From NCBI GenBank assembly GCA_021205645.1, contig JAJPXE010000178.1, positions 1 to 8,619 on the forward strand: a stretch of 8,619 nt of DNA, written 5' to 3'. This DNA is from Candidatus Gastranaerophilales bacterium (GTDB taxonomy: Bacteria > Cyanobacteriota > Vampirovibrionia > Gastranaerophilales > Gastranaerophilaceae). The notes under the pieces were generated by a model that saw only the letters and a list, made by a program, of their open reading frames with translations, made no database searches and was not told where the DNA came from. A program made the translations under genes and the position numbers. Numbering within the stretch: position 1 is the first letter of the stretch; every line of letters starts with the position of its first letter. Positions 6,814-8,619 of the stretch are shown one piece after another.

Positions 6814-8559
6814 ATGAAAATAATACCGCTAAATTACCAAACAAAAATAAATAATCCTGATAAAAAATCAAATAGGACAGTAACATCACCTGTTCAATTA
6901 AATAACGCCCTAAAAAATACTCACAACATTTCCTCAGGATTATTAAAAACATACTATTGTCCATCGTTCAAAGGTGATTTTTTTGAGAATAATTACACCA
7001 GAAAGCTTGCAGGAAAAGTATATCAAGGTGTCGGTTTAATGATAAAAAACGAACTTGGCACTCCGGAATGGTATGATTTTATGAAAGTCGGCTGGAAAAA
7101 TTTATCAAAAGAGCCTTTGGATTGGAAAACAGCAACTCCAAAAGATTTTTATGTATTCACACAGGCGAATGCCTTTGCAGAAGGGTATGAATCTGCATGG
7201 GTCAGGAGATTTAATTATACAAATCGAAAAAAAATGCTTGCAACTTCACACTCGATTGATTCAAGGGGAGTTAAGGAGCCGCCGTCTAAAGCGTTAAAAA
7301 AAGATGCTTATAAAGATAAATCATTTGCATCAAATATTGAAGAACTTCTGGATATAAAACATCATAAATCACTTGATAAACCTATTTTTACAAAAGATGG
7401 TGAGCTATGTCTTGATGCTGTGGTTTTTGATACTGAAACAACGGGTACTAACACATCGGACGAATCAAAAGTTCTTGATAAAATCATTCAGATAGGTGCA
7501 ATTCAGATTAAAAACGGAAAGACTGTTGAAGCTACCGGCATGCGGCAGCTTATAAACCCTGAAATGCCAATTCCGGCTGCCTCATCAAAAGTGCATGGAA
7601 TTTTCGATAAAGATGTTCAAGATGCCCCTGTTATGGAAAAAATCTTAAAATCGTTTAATGATGACTATCTGAATAAAAAGAACGGAATTATTGTTGCTTA
7701 TAATTCTCAATTTGATATAACTATGCTTAATAATGCAATTAGGGAACATAACAGTTTTTCGGCAGATGAATTAAAACCTAAAAAATATTTTAAAGTAATG
7801 GATCCGTTTTTATTAATTCAGCGAATACATCCTTATGTCGGAACATCAAAAAGACTTTCGGAGCAGTATAAATACTTCTTCTGCAAGAATATGGATAATG
7901 CCCATGATGCATACGCAGACGTAAAAGGTACGGTAAACATGCTCAAATATTCTCTTTATTATTTAAATGAGCACAGAAAAGATGTTACGAAACCGCTGAC
8001 TCAAAGGGATGTACTACTTTTTCAGAACGGTTATGAAGTTCCGAATATCAATATCAAACTTGATGCACAGGGCTGTAATTCCGCTGTTAATTTCAGGACG
8101 TCATACCGTCCTGTATCATTGAGCGTTGATAATTATCACGACGGTTATTTACTATCAAAGGAAGATATTAAATCACTGGCTCCCGAAATTGGTGAAAAAA
8201 ACGTAAAACGATTAAAGAACGAAGTATCGGATAAAAAAGTTGAGATGAAGCAGCCGGGAGGACTTCCGATTAATGCTGCGGAAACCCGTCAAAAGCCCGA
8301 TGACAGGGGTATGGAAAATGCGTTTTATGTAATGAAAAAGAATTTTAACAAGGTTTTAGATTATGCGGGAATTGATGCTTATGCCGAAAAATCACGCGAA
8401 GAAGTTAAAGAACTCATAACTCAGAAAGCGAAACATTATATTCATAAAGATTCAATAGATTTTTGGATGAAGAACCCAAATCCTCATGACATAAAGAACG
8501 GGAATGATTTACCTGATTTTAATATCTGCAAAAGGGTTATGCTTGAGGATATGATATAG
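6814..8559 (+). CDS. DEDDh (DnaQ-type) 3'-5' exonuclease domain protein with unassigned flanks
   Basis: The central domain (about 198-388 of 581 residues) is a DnaQ/RNase T-type exonuclease, which removes nucleotides from 3' ends using two metal ions. All five catalytic residues are visible. Exo I is VVFDTETTG (Asp206, Glu208). Exo II is AYNSQFD (Asp301). Exo III is HDAYAD (His364, Asp369), the DEDDh arrangement. The family's VHGIFDKDV stretch (260-268) is also present. Residues 1-197 form a Lys/Asn-rich leader with PSFKG (50-54) and then a region with several Trp and Phe that I cannot assign. Residues 390-581 are also unassigned and charged. At 581 residues it is far longer than a housekeeping epsilon subunit (roughly 240), so it is unlikely to be the replicative proofreader. 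The start follows the PLD stop by one base, which implies translational coupling. DNA or RNA as substrate is undetermined. Confidence 0.87.
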   Translation: MKIIPLNYQTKINNPDKKSNRTVTSPVQLNNALKNTHNISSGLLKTYYCPSFKGDFFENNYTRKLAGKVYQGVGLMIKNELGTPEWYDFMKVGWKNLSKEPLDWKTATPKDFYVFTQANAFAEGYESAWVRRFNYTNRKKMLATSHSIDSRGVKEPPSKALKKDAYKDKSFASNIEELLDIKHHKSLDKPIFTKDGELCLDAVVFDTETTGTNTSDESKVLDKIIQIGAIQIKNGKTVEATGMRQLINPEMPIPAASSKVHGIFDKDVQDAPVMEKILKSFNDDYLNKKNGIIVAYNSQFDITMLNNAIREHNSFSADELKPKKYFKVMDPFLLIQRIHPYVGTSKRLSEQYKYFFCKNMDNAHDAYADVKGTVNMLKYSLYYLNEHRKDVTKPLTQRDVLLFQNGYEVPNINIKLDAQGCNSAVNFRTSYRPVSLSVDNYHDGYLLSKEDIKSLAPEIGEKNVKRLKNEVSDKKVEMKQPGGLPINAAETRQKPDDRGMENAFYVMKKNFNKVLDYAGIDAYAEKSREEVKELITQKAKHYIHKDSIDFWMKNPNPHDIKNGNDLPDFNICKRVMLEDMI

Positions 8560-8619
8560 TTTTTTTCGTTCGAAGCGGACTAAAGTTGAAATTTCATTAA
8601 TAGTGACTGTTTCTTGGGA
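8560..8619. other. Downstream flank with no recognisable feature
   Basis: The last 60 bases begin with a T-run (8560-8566) directly after the exonuclease stop codon. No GC-rich hairpin precedes the run, so I do not call a terminator. No start codon with a ribosome site, promoter or repeat is evident before the window ends. Confidence 0.5.

Noticed and set aside
6814..8559. Assignment as the replicative proofreading subunit (dnaQ)
   Set aside because: The protein is more than twice the usual length, has large unassigned flanks and is coupled to a PLD gene, so only the exonuclease domain is called.
8559..8580. T-run after the exonuclease gene as an intrinsic terminator
   Set aside because: No stable inverted repeat precedes the T-run; nearby TTCGTTCGAA is too short to form a convincing stem.

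Overview
This is an AT-rich bacterial window with six protein genes and no RNA genes, insertion sequences, CRISPR arrays or long repeats. The genes have short spacers, Shine-Dalgarno sites and intrinsic-terminator logic. Several accessory proteins have Lys/Asn-rich N-termini with a short 'SFxG' motif. I associate this style with gut Melainabacteria/Gastranaerophilales (non-photosynthetic relatives of cyanobacteria), but that placement comes from memory and I could not test it. The chromosomal glycogen gene argues against a plasmid or phage origin.

Bases 1-2771 are a two-gene carbon-storage unit on the + strand. ADP-glucose pyrophosphorylase (glgC) is followed 15 bases later by a 12-helix sugar porter of the SLC45/maltooligosaccharide type. 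A strong bidirectional hairpin terminator closes the unit. The pair fits import of alpha-glucosides or maltodextrins linked to glycogen synthesis.

Bases 2770-4670 are on the - strand. They encode a dGTPase-like HD phosphohydrolase with a complete metal-binding set, followed by a 143-residue protein I do not recognise. This unit ends at the other face of the same terminator.

Bases 4671-4793 are a divergent promoter region. It holds a good sigma-70-type promoter toward the right and a 7-bp dyad over that promoter's -35 box.

Bases 4794-8559 are a tightly coupled + strand pair. The first gene is a two-HKD phospholipase D superfamily protein of 672 residues. One base after its stop codon begins a 581-residue protein whose central domain is a DEDDh (DnaQ-type) 3'-5' exonuclease with all five catalytic residues. 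Both carry long unassigned regions and an N-terminal SFxG motif. The right half therefore groups three phosphoester-cleaving enzymes (dNTP hydrolase, PLD-type phosphodiesterase, exonuclease) around one control region. This is the part most likely to be an undescribed functional unit, for example nucleic-acid turnover or anti-phage function, but that is an inference from domains and proximity only.
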